Shown: piece by piece, positions 1-11,979 of the stretch
Layout of the letters: every line of letters begins with the position of its first letter
How positions within the stretch are numbered: the stretch's first letter is position 1
Assembly (NCBI GenBank): GCA_029959085.1
Contig: JARWIR010000051.1
Coordinates: forward strand, 2,356,001 to 2,420,000
From: Nemophila menziesii
Taxonomy: Eukaryota > Streptophyta > Magnoliopsida > Boraginales > Hydrophyllaceae
Length of the DNA: 64,000 nt
Reading direction: 5' to 3'
Notes under the pieces: model-generated
The model's database searches: none
What the model saw: only the letters and a program-made list of their open reading frames with translations
What the model was told of the DNA's origin: nothing
Translations under genes and position numbers: made by a program

Positions 1-71
1 ACATTATTCCAAATTATTCAAAATAACCAAATCTCATCATAAAGAAGTACGGATAATCAAAGGATACATTC

Positions 72-2458
72 AGTGATATGGACATGTTTATTTATTTTTT
101 GCCGATGATTTAATTTTGTTTGGTGAGGCCTCGTTTTTGCAGGTACAGATAATACAAGAGACGATGGATCTTTTCTGTAAGGAATCTGGACAGAGTGTTA
201 GTGCGGAAAAATCCCTTATATACTTCTCAAAGAATGTTCCCGAGTTGGTACAGAATGAGTTAGCTGTAGCAAGTGGTTATTGTCATAGCACCTCCTTTGG
301 CACATATTTGGGGATGCCTATTCATTCGGGAAGATTATCGAAGGGTTTCTACAAAAGTATATTGGAAAAAATGAGGAAGAAATTAGCAACCTGGAAGTCG
401 AAAACACTTTCTCTTGCGGGGCGTATTACGCTAGCCCAATCCGTTTTGAACGCAATTCCCGTGTATCAGATGCAAGTTATGAAATTGCCGAAATATATTT
501 GTCATGAAATTGATAAGATAACTAGAGACTTTATATGGGGTTCGTCACCACTCGAGAGGAAAATTCACTGGGTTGCGTGGGATCAAGTGTGTAAACCAAA
601 GATAAATGGAGGCTTGGGGATTAGAAGCGCGGAGAAATACAATTTAGCGTTATTGGCCAAACTTGGATGGAGAATTTTATCCCGTGATCGAAATGTTGCA
701 TGGGTTGAGGTTATTGGAAAAAAGTATTTTAAAGATGGGTTACTTAACCGGCAACAAAAATTGAGTGACTCAAGCGCGTGCAAAGCTATTCTTGCGGGGG
801 CGAAGGTACTTAGTATTGGTGTTGAACAAGACGGGATTTCGGATGTGGAGTATAGGTGGCGGGTTGGAAATTCGGGTATTTTTACGGTTAAATCCGCTTA
901 TGAGATTATGGAAGGGAGTGGAAAAGATGAGTCGTTTAATTGGGACATTATCTGGAGGATGAAATGCGCACAAAAGACTCGGGTATTCCTATGGAGGGTG
1001 GTGTTAAATCGATTACCAACGGCGGAAAATCTATACAAAAGAAATGTAATAGAATCAAAGAGATGCGAAGTATGCGGAGCCGAGCTAGAAGATTTGTATC
1101 ATGTGATGGTAACGTGTAAATTCGCTTTTGTTTTTTGGAAATCTCTTGGTGTTTTTGCAGGTAGATCACAGAACTTAGCTATTGGATTGGGAAGGGAAGG
1201 TCTCGCTGGAATGGATGGAATGGCTGGGAAGCAGCTGGAAAGCTTGGAGGAAGCTGGACAAAGGCCTGGACGCTGGCTGAAGGACGTGGACAGGAGGTTT
1301 CTGATGCGTTTAAATGATGATTGGCGCCAAGGGAGAAGACTAGTGCCTGCTGCAAGGAACATTCAACCAGATTCTGCAGCTTTTCTTGGACCTGCTGCTG
1401 ATAGGCGAACAGCTGCAGCACACTCACGAGGGACTTCTGCAGCAAATATTGGACCTGTTCCAGGTTGGCGAGCTGCTGGAGTAATATATGGATCAGCAAT
1501 GGACGATGGGGCCCGCCAAAATCAACAAATTGAAGTTAAAAAATGGATGGAAGGTCACTTACTATCAAAGGCAAACATAGACGGAATCGAATGGCCGTAT
1601 ATTTTTGTAGCGGCTATGTGGATTATATGGAATAAAAGAAACCACGTGCTATTCAATGGAAATTCTGAAATTCCTCACGAGATCGAAATTAGAAAAGAAG
1701 TTTTATCCCTTGCTAGTTCTTTCATTCTTGCATGGGGAAAAAACTTGGATGGTGGGCTAATTAAACTAGCTACCAACACGATGGTCAAATGGATTAAACC
1801 TGCTTCTGGTTTTAAATTGAATGTGGATGGTAGTTTTAACGCATCTAAGAAAGTTGCAGGTATTGGTGGAATCTTGCGCGATAATAATGGTTCGTGCATT
1901 GCTGGTTATGTAGGCTCTTGTTTAGTGGATTCTCCTTTTATTTCGGAAATGTTAGCCCTTCATTTTGGACTAAGATGGGCTACAAATAAAGGTTATAAAG
2001 ATTTAACTATTGAAACGGACTCGGAGGATCTCCACGCGCTAGTGAAGGGCGGTGGGAGATCTAACCATCATGGTTTAGGCTTGGAGGAACTCCATGCACT
2101 AGTGAAGGGTGGTGGGAGTTCAAGAAGCCATTGTCTTTCAATAGCGCGAGATTGTTTGGAAATGCTAAAAAATAACCCGAACATTAGCCTTATACATGTC
2201 TACCGAGAAGCGAATTTTTGTGCAGATAAGTTAGCAAAAGAAGGTGCAAAGATGTGTGCTGAACCAGTAGAGTTTGTTGATCCACCGGATTATTTATGGA
2301 ATTTTATTACGCGAGATTGTAGCGATTGTACAACTGCTAGAGTTGTACATGATTGCCGATAAGAACTTTTGTTCTTCATGTAATTCTTAGTTTGCCTTAA
2401 TGGCTTTTAAAGCCTCTCATGTATGAAAAAAAAAAAAAAAAAGTGATATGGACATGTT
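72..2458 (+). mobile_element. 5'-truncated LINE (non-LTR) insertion with 17-bp TSD
   Basis: The 17-bp sequence AGTGATATGGACATGTT occurs at 72-88 and again at 2442-2458, directly after a run of about 16 A (2426-2441). The element between them starts inside the reverse transcriptase domain and ends in the poly(A) tail. This is the standard result of target-primed reverse transcription with early stop: a 5' truncation, a 3' poly(A) and a long direct duplication. The duplication is perfect and the remaining coding frame has no stop, so the insertion looks recent. It lies about 115 bp beyond the stop codon of the minus-strand zinc-finger gene, antisense to it, so it may sit in that gene's 3' UTR or terminator region. 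Confidence 0.93.
92..2362 (+). pseudogene. LINE ORF2 C-terminal part: RT tail, zf-RVT, RNase H
   Basis: The open frame enters at the RT catalytic motif FADDLILFGEAS (bases 98-133) and runs without a stop to 2362. There is no real ATG at the left end; the N-terminal endonuclease and most of the RT were never copied. The order is: end of RT, a thumb-like region (AQSVLNAIPVYQMQVMKLP), a zf-RVT segment (WRMKCAQKTRVFLWRVV and CEVCGAELEDLYH), a GC-rich spacer at about 1160-1530 that matches no domain, then an RNase H domain. The RNase H keeps all four acidic positions: D in VDGSF, E in SEMLALHFG, D in ETDSED, D in NFCADKLAKEG. A duplication of about 60 bp near 2023-2142 repeats the motif ELHALVKGGG in frame. 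It cannot move by itself because the 5' end is missing. Confidence 0.9.
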
Positions 2459-2573
2459 CAATTTTCTAATAAACATTTATCCATAACCTATTTAACACTA
2501 CATTTGGCGACAGTTCCCTTTCAACAACATATGAAAGTGAAAATAACTACTATTAAACAGAAATCTTGATAAA

Positions 2574-3722
2574 TCAGGCCCTTCCCCTATTGCTCCTACG
2601 CTCAAGAGCTGCCCTCTTCAGCCTGCCTAATACATCAGGATCTATTGACCAATCAACGTAGGCAGTAAAAGAGTCACAATTTGACGAAGTATCAACAGGT
2701 GAGCCAGGATTACAAGAGCCAAGACTTTGAAACTGTTGACCAAATACATTTCCCTGCAGCATTCTTGGGGAGAAAGCATAAGAAGATGACAACGCTTGAT
2801 CATAGTATCTAGGAGATGCATGATATATGTTTTCCAGGTTCGGAGAGATTGATCGAGAAGAACCATTAGAATGGTAAAGAGATCGAATTTCCTCTTGTGA
2901 ATGAGCAAAAAAGCAAACCCTTCTTTTGCAATTCATACCATCATTGCAAAGTCGCATCTTATACTGAGCTGGATGTAGATACGACTCGAAAGGACCATGA
3001 GCGTACTCACACGTATCCCCTTTACGGCAATGACCATTCTTAAATTCGGGGCATGGGATGCAACTGTAGTTAATTTTCCTTGGATCCCTTCTTCGAGCAT
3101 TCTCCCCAGGATGAGCACATGGGCATTCAGTCCAGTCATGCGAGTATGTACGAGAACATGGAACGATCTTAAAACAGTACATTCTAAATTCATCAGTTGA
3201 AAAGAAACTACTGTTAATATCAGGCAATGATGGGTCAATAGGGTACACTTTCTTTGACGACCCAAGTAGTTCTTCAATGTAAAATCGCATATCTTGTAAG
3301 TACGGAGACACGACAAGTAGATCAAGGGGACGATGTTCATAAGCATCAATCATATTTGGGTCAGCTCCAGCTACTAAAAGAAGTTTAATAACATGGAGAG
3401 CATTCGGACATCCACTAATTGCAGCACAGTGAAGAGCCGTGCACTTGTCCACAGGGGAGCATTGATTCACAGCAATTTCGGGTAGAGTGAGCATTAGTGT
3501 TATAACCTTAATATTACCATATGTTGAAGCAACCATTAGTGGAGTTCTTTGCTGAAGAACCATGTGATTTACACCCTTTTGGCGCCCATACCAGAATCCA
3601 GACTTGTTAATACTTGATGGATCACGATCGATACATTTTCTGAGTCCGTCTGTGTCATTGTTAGCAGCATATTTAAGAAGATTCGCAACATTATCCTCGG
3701 CTTCAAGAGTTAAACAATCCAT
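2574..3722 (-). CDS. Ankyrin-repeat tandem CCCH zinc-finger protein (RR-TZF type)
   Basis: This is a single uninterrupted 382-codon frame starting at ATG 3722-3720. Ankyrin repeats lie at about residues 59-140 (RTPLMVASTYGN; TALHCAAISGCPNALHVIKLLL). The plant arginine-rich motif CSRTYSHDWTECPCAH (189-204) follows, then two fingers: C224-x7-C232-x5-C238-x3-H242 and C259-x5-C265-x4-C270-x3-H274. That order is diagnostic of the plant RR-TZF subfamily with ankyrin repeats (the AtTZF7-11 group). Family members bind AU-rich RNA, shuttle between nucleus and cytoplasmic granules, and act in stress, ABA and salt responses. As I recall, the ankyrin members are usually well over 500 residues; this one ends about 108 residues after the second finger, in VDWSIDPDVLGRLKRA and a basic tail, so the C-terminus is short. 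Whether that is native or a loss is open. All zinc ligands are present and no lesion is visible, so I call it functional. Confidence 0.93.
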   Translation of the reverse strand: MDCLTLEAEDNVANLLKYAANNDTDGLRKCIDRDPSSINKSGFWYGRQKGVNHMVLQQRTPLMVASTYGNIKVITLMLTLPEIAVNQCSPVDKCTALHCAAISGCPNALHVIKLLLVAGADPNMIDAYEHRPLDLLVVSPYLQDMRFYIEELLGSSKKVYPIDPSLPDINSSFFSTDEFRMYCFKIVPCSRTYSHDWTECPCAHPGENARRRDPRKINYSCIPCPEFKNGHCRKGDTCEYAHGPFESYLHPAQYKMRLCNDGMNCKRRVCFFAHSQEEIRSLYHSNGSSRSISPNLENIYHASPRYYDQALSSSYAFSPRMLQGNVFGQQFQSLGSCNPGSPVDTSSNCDSFTAYVDWSIDPDVLGRLKRAALERRSNRGRA

Positions 3723-5980
3723 TTTTAAATCCCTCTAGTTGCAATAATGGCTCAATCTGGATGAAAATCAATATTAAATATCAGGATATATATGACAGTA
3801 AATGTTCTCTTTACCATTATTGTAAATACTAAACTAGATAATTGACAAAATTCCTCATATTAAAGCAAAAATTGACTATTTTAACACCTAATCTCAAGGA
3901 TCGATCATAAAGAACATCATCAACATGCTTGCTTAACAAGAACAACAGTCTTATTGGAAACGGATCCATTCTTTCATTTCCAAACGATTTCCATGATAAT
4001 AATAAATACGAAGTCCATAAATTAGTATAAAGATCTTTGATTTTATTTTTTAAGGAATCGGTTATATCACTTCGTATAAAATTGACCTCTCAATAAGACA
4101 GTCAATATAAAAAATAGAAAAATTAGAATAAATAAAAAATATTACAAATCTAAGAAACATGAAAGATCACACCTTTTTACACGATTTTAAACATACTACT
4201 TAACTCAAATATTATGTAAATGCAATTAATAATTTAAATATATCAAAACATTTTTTTTTTGTCATAATATCAAAACATATAATCTAAATTATTAAACATG
4301 GCTTATATAGCATGCATGTCGAAAAAAGTAATAGATATGTAACTTAAAGGGGGTGATATTGTTTTTACCCAAGTTTACTCAACAAGCTCAGATACTAACT
4401 GTTGCTCCTGCTGCCACCATTTTACCTAATTGTATATATATAATATGTTGGTATAAAGAGAGAAAATAAAAGGAAAAAGTATATGTAAAGTGTTTGCAAA
4501 GTGATAATTTTGACAGATCTACTTAAAGAAGAGGGGAAAAAGAAGTTGCTTGTTCGGCTACTGCTTTCTCTTTTCTTTTCGCCATTTTATAAGCTATCGC
4601 TTCTTTATTTCTTTCTCTCTCTCCCTCTAAAAAAATGAATTGATTTACAATAGTAACGTAATCTCATTATTTATTACATTTTGTATAGGCATTAGTTATT
4701 ACAAGTATTTGTTATTATGGTCAAACTTTGTAAAGAAAAAACAAAATAACTTTGGTAAATACCTTACGTAACCTTCATTTTACTTTTTTAAATATTTTCA
4801 TTACATTATGTTTTCTTATAAACTTTTATCTTTATATCCTTACTAATTAGCAAAAAAGAGTTACATAAAGATATCATATTTTGTGTTTTTTTAACAAGAT
4901 ATTAAACAAACGCTTAAAACTACTAGAAAATCAACCAATCCCCTAAAGGTCGTAAAGAAAGATGTAATCATATAGAGTACGGAAAATTAATTTGATCGAC
5001 AAGTTAATAACCTAATTAACAGATAAATCATCCTTAAAAATTTATTTATCAACTCAATCAACAAGTTTTTTTTAGATATCCAGTAAAAAGACAATTTACA
5101 TTTAGCTCAAAATAATGTATTTAAGAGAAAAGTAAGTCAATTCTCATCTACAATAAAAGAACCTTCTTCTAGAGATATCATGAAGGTATCTAATATCTTA
5201 TTTATGGAAAAATCAACATCATCGAAAGAACTAACAAAAAATGTAGAGTTCATGATTATCACTACCTCAATTTCTAGGGCTTAATATGATTCAAAGGACC
5301 ACTTTTCTCCAAAAATGATATTACCATGTTTATCACTAATAATACAGGTAACCTTGGTTTTATAAGGGTCTAATACCAAAAGTTCTATTGTTGTTCACAT
5401 TTAATCTTGTTTTAAGTTATTATTCTAAGTATTTCTTTTTTTAATTTGTTATTCCTTACAAAGGTTAGGTTTACACTGATTCTTATTTCAAAGTTTCACA
5501 TTAGGTGTTAGGTGTTTAGTTACCATGAGTAGTTTTAGAAACCCCATTAAACAATAAATGTACTATTATTACCAAGGGATTTCTCATGGATAAATTTTCT
5601 CTAGAAACCTATTTCCACTTAACCCAATCCATCACCAGTGATACCCACTATAATAACATAAACCACCACCCAACATTCACATATCAATCACGATTTATCT
5701 CTTGTTATGTTACGGATAAATTTTCTTTTATCCATTCCTTCTTTGTCTTCTCCCTCTTCAATCATGATTTTCATTTCTTCTAACTTCTACATTATGCTAA
5801 TATCGATTAGCTTCATAATTAATATCTTTAGTACCTATATTAGTTTATTCTAAAATCAGCGAGTCAATCCAGTGATGATTTTCCGATGCTTTAAGTGTTA
5901 ATTCTGTCATTTTCTATTTCAAAGTGTATTAAGCATTCAATCATTGCTTGTGATAACTAATATATGTTCTAAGAATTTAT
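3723..5980 (-). other. Upstream and intergenic region of the CCCH gene
   Basis: AT-rich DNA with no supported protein gene. On the minus strand it is the 5' side of the zinc-finger gene. A possible 3' splice site (TTTTCATCCAG) lies about 35 bp upstream of the ATG, so a 5' UTR intron is possible. A purine-rich (GA) tract at 4600-4632 on that strand resembles plant core-promoter or 5' UTR GA tracts. Neither point is proven. I see nothing coding from 4700 to 5980. Confidence 0.4.
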
Positions 5981-7990
5981 CATAATTGGGGTGTGATTCG
6001 GTCCAGGATTGAATTTTTAACATGGAGTAATAATAAAGTGAAATATAAAGACAAACTAGTACTCGACGATCATCCAAATTATTTTTGTTCCCAAGTTTTA
6101 AGGACAAAATTGATGGAAAGAGTTGTAAGTAAATATACTAGGAGTGTTACTTATCTTAAGAGAACCATTGATAAAGTTTGGGGGATAAATTCATTTATGG
6201 AAATTTTAAAAATGAAATGTTAATGCAAGAAACTTCTTGAGGTTTATAATGAGAAAGACTTTTTATTTATCTAGGATAAATATTCATTTAATAATGTAGG
6301 ACTACACATAACACTACAAAAATATACACAAATGCTGAAACTTACTAATAATAGACACAATACTTATGTTTTAGGGGTTCAAATTCATGGATTTATACTG
6401 ATAATAACAAAATATAAAAAACATTAGAGAATATTAAGGTACACTAGGGAAGGTCTAGAGATATGCTACCTCTCATTCCAACTTTCAAAAACTTCAAATT
6501 TCCTAGGGTTTGAGTTGAGTGGGATGTAAAAAAATCTATTTATTAGAAATTTATACTTAGTAAGGAAGGAGCAAGAGGATAAAGGGGTATGGAGAAATTA
6601 AGTTAGGCTAAGGTAAGTGTGTTTAGAATGTGGAGTACTTGACCATAGAGATAGGGAGTGTAAATAAGAAAATAAATCTAAAATAAAGATAGGTATGTGG
6701 AAAGATGGGAGTATACCAAGCATTTGTAAAAAGAGACTAATCAATGTATAAGGTGAGTAAGATGGAGTCGACTTAGTGAGTACAAAAGGTGTTATTTTGG
6801 CGGTTCAAAAGAGGCAGAAAAGTCAAAAGGTGATAGGATAGAAGTAGGCATGTTAGGTGTGAAACAAACTGTACCAACGTATTTAAGCAAGAGGTATGGA
6901 CCAATTTTATCTCTCACCAACTATATCTCTTTATGTAAAAAGGAAGTATGGTGTGGAAATTTGTAAAACACCCCATGGCCTAATTGTTTTTGATAAAATT
7001 ATACCAAGCTCAAACAAATTACTTTTTTAATCTTGGGATAGACCAGTTATTAATGCAAAAGGAAAATCAAAAAAGGGATGGAGAAAACCCTGGGTCGGGA
7101 AATAAAATCATGAAAATGACATTCTATCAAGACCATTTATACTTAAAGCCCTAAGTGAAATCTCTACGTTGAAGGAAATATTATTCATTTTCTATTAATA
7201 TAAAGGAGAATGGTGATGGTAGCATGGTTATGGGAGATATGTAAAATGAAGGTAGTAACGATAAGATTCCACATGAAAGATGGTGGTTGAAAATCAATGA
7301 TGGAAAAGGCTATGGATGGACTCTAAACTGATAGTTGGTGTATTAAAGGTGACAATGAGTAGGGAATATTTACAAAGACATATGTCCTCAGTTTATAGGT
7401 ACAAGACTATTTGGGCTTCCAGAAGACAAGAAATGTTTTGATACATAAGAACTGGATTATTATTTCAATACCAAAAGCAATAAGAGTGGGAAAGAGAGGA
7501 GGTGTTGTCAGGTTACTAATTACCATTAACAATTTCAACTATGAATGAGGTTATTAAAATTCCCAATCCTAAAGTAATGTTCTTATTTGAAACAAAATAT
7601 ATGTTTGATATGTTATTCAATCGTTCAAAATGTATTGCTATGAAATTATGTGATTTTGTTTAATAGATATGAAAACCAGGGGGTTAGGTTTTTTTGAAAA
7701 AGATTTTGGTAGTAATATTATTAGTAAAACAAAGTATTATTTACATTATGTGGTTACTAATTAAATTATATTGTTAAATTTACTACTATTAGGGTTGGTA
7801 ATTATATTACTCCTATTATTATTTACTATAAATTTCAACCTAACTTTATATGTTCATAAAAATTTGGGGGGTTTGCCTAAAGCTAACAATGAATGAGTAA
7901 GAAACATAATATTATGAAAGGATTAAATTTTGTTTTATAAATTCAAAAGGATGTGCATACACTTGGACGGACTAATAAGATAAATTGAAA
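5980..7990 (+). mobile_element. Heavily decayed LINE: ORF1 zinc knuckle and endonuclease traces
   Basis: Weak but ordered LINE traces lie on the plus strand. At 5993-6220 is a frame resembling the ORF1 N-terminal DUF4283-like domain. At about 6608-6660 a CCHC knuckle can be read (C-LE-C-GVLD-H-RDRE-C), followed by a stop-ridden lysine-rich stretch. From about 7500 to 7720, frames reading KYMFDMLFNRSKCIAMKLC and GLGFFEKDFG resemble the start of an APE-type endonuclease of plant L1 elements (the usual METKL and GGLxxFW region). Many stops and shifts show long decay. RT and RNase H were not found. Domain assignment is by eye. Confidence 0.4.
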
Positions 7991-8377
7991 CGATCTGTTA
8001 AAGGAAAAACTTAATTGATACTTGGCTAATGACAATTGGCACATTAAATATAAAAATTAATATGTTGTTGTAATACCAATTGTAAGGTTTGTCTATCCAT
8101 AGTCATTAAATTTGATAATCAGGTTGATATATGAAATAGTAGATTTGTGTTTGAAATATCTTGGCTCAAGAATAAGAGATTTTTACCTAACGGGTCTTGA
8201 AAATTCCTCCTTAAGATTCAACTACACCTTACTAATCTACTCATCTTACTAAAGGTAAATTAGAATATTAACACTATACACATATTTTCCAATATCTATT
8301 ATACCTTTAAATTACCCACTATATATACTAAATATAATAAACACATAAATCATGATAACGCCTAAAACACTTATTTT

Positions 8378-8481
<104 letters not shown>

Positions 8482-8788
8482 ACTCTCTTTCTAAAGTTTT
8501 CTAGCAACCATTTTTGTAAGCTTTTGAAGCTTTTCAAACCTTCACTATTTCTCGTCAGCGTAGATCCATGAAAGAAGATATTTGGTTCGAGTTGATGGTA
8601 TTAAGGAGCGCTTGAGGAGGAGAGTTTGAAGGGTGTTCGTGAGTTTTCAGGAAAGCTACCACTTCACTAATGGAGGTTCAAAATATTTTGTTAAAGGAGA
8701 ATAAGATGAGTTCGTTGATTTGGTTTGAATATCCAGCGAGGACTGGTGGTTCGATGTGGAGGAATCTTCGTTCATTGGCTTTTTTGGT

Positions 8789-8890
8789 AAATACTCAGTT
8801 ATTTTACATTAATACTAAGTGATTTCATGTTAATACTTAGATATTTTGCATAATACTCAGTGACTTTGTGTAATACTTAGTGATTTCAAA
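8789..8890 (+). repeat. Degenerate short tandem array, unit about 22 bp
   Basis: Four to five imperfect copies of a unit like AATACTCAGTGATTTTGTGT lie side by side. The same unit occurs twice more at 14973-15009, so it is a dispersed motif and not a single local slippage event. Confidence 0.6.
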
Positions 8891-9194
8891 TAAGAGTAAT
8901 AGTGAAAAAGTTGTTTCAAAATATCTTGAGATTCTAGATAAATAATATTTTTGGGACACCACTTTTAATAAAGAGATATTATTTACGGGAGGGGGGATTA
9001 TACATCTACTAGGACAGCGTAAATTAATAGAATGAGACTTTGTGAAGCAATATAAACTCGAGGTAAGCTAAATTTATTGTCTAATGCCGAATTTAACCCA
9101 ATTGACCCTTGATAACAGTGAAGTTCACGTGGGATTTGTGAGTTTATGATTAAAATATATATACGTGATTTAAACTGGTCTTTGATTGAATAAT

Positions 9195-9209
9195 GACACA
9201 CACACACAT

Positions 9210-9302
<93 letters not shown>
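9195..9302. repeat. Compound (AC)n-(AT)n microsatellite
   Basis: About 25 bp of CA repeats pass directly into about 80 bp of pure TA repeats. The TA run can extrude as a cruciform and is likely to vary in length. Confidence 0.98.
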
Positions 9303-9304
<2 letters not shown>

Positions 9305-9407
9305 CTTAAGTATATGACTTGACCCGTTGTGCTAGCTCAATTGGTCATGGCCTTCTTTTTTCTTTTTAGAGGTAGAATCTAACCTTATAAGAGAACATAC
9401 AATGATA

Positions 9408-9645
9408 TATGTACCTGGGATACCAAACATCGGTCTTGACGGGAATGGAGAAAGTACCGATAAGAATTTGTGAGCCACCACGAACACCCATGGGAGTAGG
9501 AAGAACAGAAACACGATGTATATGAGGAGGATAAGGAGCATCTACTTTCCTATAAGTACCTAGATATTCCTTAACCTTCTCATCTATCAAACTTTGGTTT
9601 ATTATGGGGTGTCGTACATATTCTTCGTGGAATTAGTTGAGGTAC
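9408..9645 (-). pseudogene. Unidentified orphan exon with protein-like composition
   Basis: On the minus strand, from about 9640 down to 9415, a frame of some 75 codons has codon use and composition like a real protein, with segments such as VDAPYPPHIHRVSVLPTP and GGSQILIGTFSIPVKTDV. It ends at a plausible donor (CCCAG|GTACAT). The frame is stopped just upstream and no partner exon was found nearby. I do not recognise the family. It is most likely a captured or leftover exon of a host gene. A second overlapping frame here (9332-9541) is not protein-like. Confidence 0.35.
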
Positions 9646-9659
9646 CCGTAAACTGGCAC

Positions 9660-11609
9660 GAACAGGCACGTGTGTGTCTTTTTAGTTGACCAACATATAG
9701 ATAAAGAAAAATAATATGACTACTCACATCTCAAGAAAAACTAACAATGAAATTAAAGATCACTTGGTGAAAATTGTGTCTTACCACTCTGATTGCATGG
9801 ATATAATATTGAAATGTTATGATCAACGATCTTAATCTTGATAGAATCACAATTTTGTATGCAATACATACATCTGTAAGGGAAAAAATTTAAAAATAAG
9901 TATTTAACTCTTTCTTATATATAACATGTAATTCGCCTCCGTTAATAAAGTGATAAGTAGGATGCTTGATCAAATTGTCCATGCAAATAAATTGTTATCT
10001 AATTCATTCATAAACACATGCAGTTTATTAGAAAATCACACACAACCCAATAAAAAATATATAACCCATTAAAAAAACTCACAATCAATTACAAACATAA
10101 ATATACTCATCTATTGATCAATATTTGGACTTGTTGAGGTTGAAAGAACATGTTTTTTTAACCTTTTGAGCAATAATATCAAGTTGATTCTTGTAAGAGA
10201 TGTACGTTAAATTTAGTAGATATAAAAATTATAGAAATAATATTCAAATAAGTTTACATTTCTATTTGTACTTTTTTGTAAATGTTTTCTATTTTTACTA
10301 AAATATTGATAAATTATATTAAATAAAATAAAAACACATGTGTGAGTGCCTTTTAGATGTTCAAGTTCGTCGAATGTGCAGTCATAATTTCAAATTAATC
10401 TTACAACATATTAAGTCATGCGATTATCACATGATAAAAATGCCTCATATTTCAAATAGTATTAAAAGTCATATGGTATCTTTTGAAGACATTTAGTGAA
10501 TATTATGGTTAAAAAATTTGTAACTTTAAAAGAATAATAAAAAAATAAGACTGAATAGTATAATTTGTCTGCAAGAATAATCGAGATAATAATTATATTA
10601 TCCAATTATCTTTTATCAATACATATATGAATTAGGATTTAGTAATAGTGAATGGCATACAAGTAGCAATTTTTTTTGAATCATAAATGCCTTAGAACAT
10701 GAACATTGGAATTTTCAATAAAGATATTAAAAGAGAGACCCAAAATCAGCATCTAACAATAAAAAGATAACACCGATGATAATATGGAAATTTAAAGGGT
10801 TTGAAAATGAAGATTCAAGCTATGTTTTTCTTATCAAATTGAAAGATAAAATCGAACACTCTACAAATCTGACAAAGGTAACAAAAGCTCATTTCTAATT
10901 TATAAAACAAAGGAAAATCAATAAAATTTGCCAAATTTGATAAGAAAATAAATATTATTACTGAAAATAACAAAAAAAAATGCAAATAAGTTTGGTTACC
11001 TTTTAATTTTTACACAATTAAATCAAATATAAAATTTTACACAATGAAATCAAATGTAATATTTTTAGTAAACAAAACATATTTAAATTATTTATAGACA
11101 GTTACAAGATAGACCTCGTAGATGATCATCAGTACACCAATGAGTTGAGAGGATCTTCAGAATCTGCTTTATGTTGTTGATGGAGGTAAGGAGAGTGAAT
11201 TTGTGAGCTGAGGATATATATGGGTCGTTAATGAAATAGTGTATAAGACTCGTTAATGGGATATCTGGTTGTAGGTCTTTAATAGAGAAGGAGGCAATGG
11301 TGTTAGCTGCGAAGAGATGGAGGCGTTGTAGGGTTTTATTTTAGTTTGGGTAAATACCTTCTTTGCCGCCTGTACTTTGACATGACAGACTATTTACCCT
11401 TATTTTCTTAAAAATCAATTCTTACCCCATAGTTTCAAAACTTTGTCCCCATACTCCTTTTGAAGGATTCTGTCTATTTTCTCTATTAAAATAATTTTTA
11501 ATTATTATTTAATCCATAAATTTCAAAAAATATAGTTAAACTTTCCAATTTTTTAATTTTTTTTTACATATTCCACCTACCTTGAGACGACAAAACCTTG
11601 AGTTGGAGG
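9660..11609. other. AT-rich intergenic DNA
   Basis: No coding frame, RNA gene or well-defined element was recognised. The sequence around 11350-11540 has the wording of a dispersed plant repeat (runs such as TACTTTGACATGACAGACTATTTACCC), and similar phrases occur near 23050 and 32650. Confidence 0.4.
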
Positions 11610-11971
11610 CAGTGGCGGATCCAGGAGGCAAAATGAGGGGGGGCTTATAATATATAGGAAGTTTGAGGATTATCGTTTCAATTTTAAGTCTATTCAACTA
11701 AAATTGATTTTATATACTATGTGCGGTTAAGAAAAAAATAAGGTAATTGCGGTGTTTTGAACACACAACCTCCATTCTAACTCTTGTAAACCAAGCATAA
11801 ATATCCGCTAAGCTATAACATCTTATGTACACTTTAGTGCAAGAATGAATAATATAAACGTCGACACAGGCTAATTTTTTTCGGGCAAAAATTACACTTT
11901 CATATCAAAAAAAAAATTACGGGTTCAGGGGGGCTTGAGTCCCCTCTGGGCCCTAGCTAGATCTGCCACTG
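11610..11971. mobile_element. hAT-type MITE, 362 bp, 8-bp TSD GTTGGAGG
   Basis: The left end CAGTGGCGGATCCAGG and the right end GATCTGCCACTG form an imperfect terminal inverted repeat. Immediate flanks are identical: GTTGGAGG at 11602-11609 and at 11972-11979. An 8-bp duplication with CA...TG ends is the mark of the hAT superfamily. There is no coding capacity. A second, related element lies at 35524-35958; both carry a GGGGGG-rich subterminal block near one end. Confidence 0.92.
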
Positions 11972-11979
11972 GTTGGAGG

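Noticed and set aside
1099..1499. Minus-strand frames of 87 and 106 codons inside the young LINE
   Set aside because: They are antisense shadows of the GC-rich spacer of the LINE frame and have no features of their own.
9332..9420. Second SINE candidate with an A-box-like TAGCTCAATTGG
   Set aside because: No acceptable B-box follows at the right spacing.
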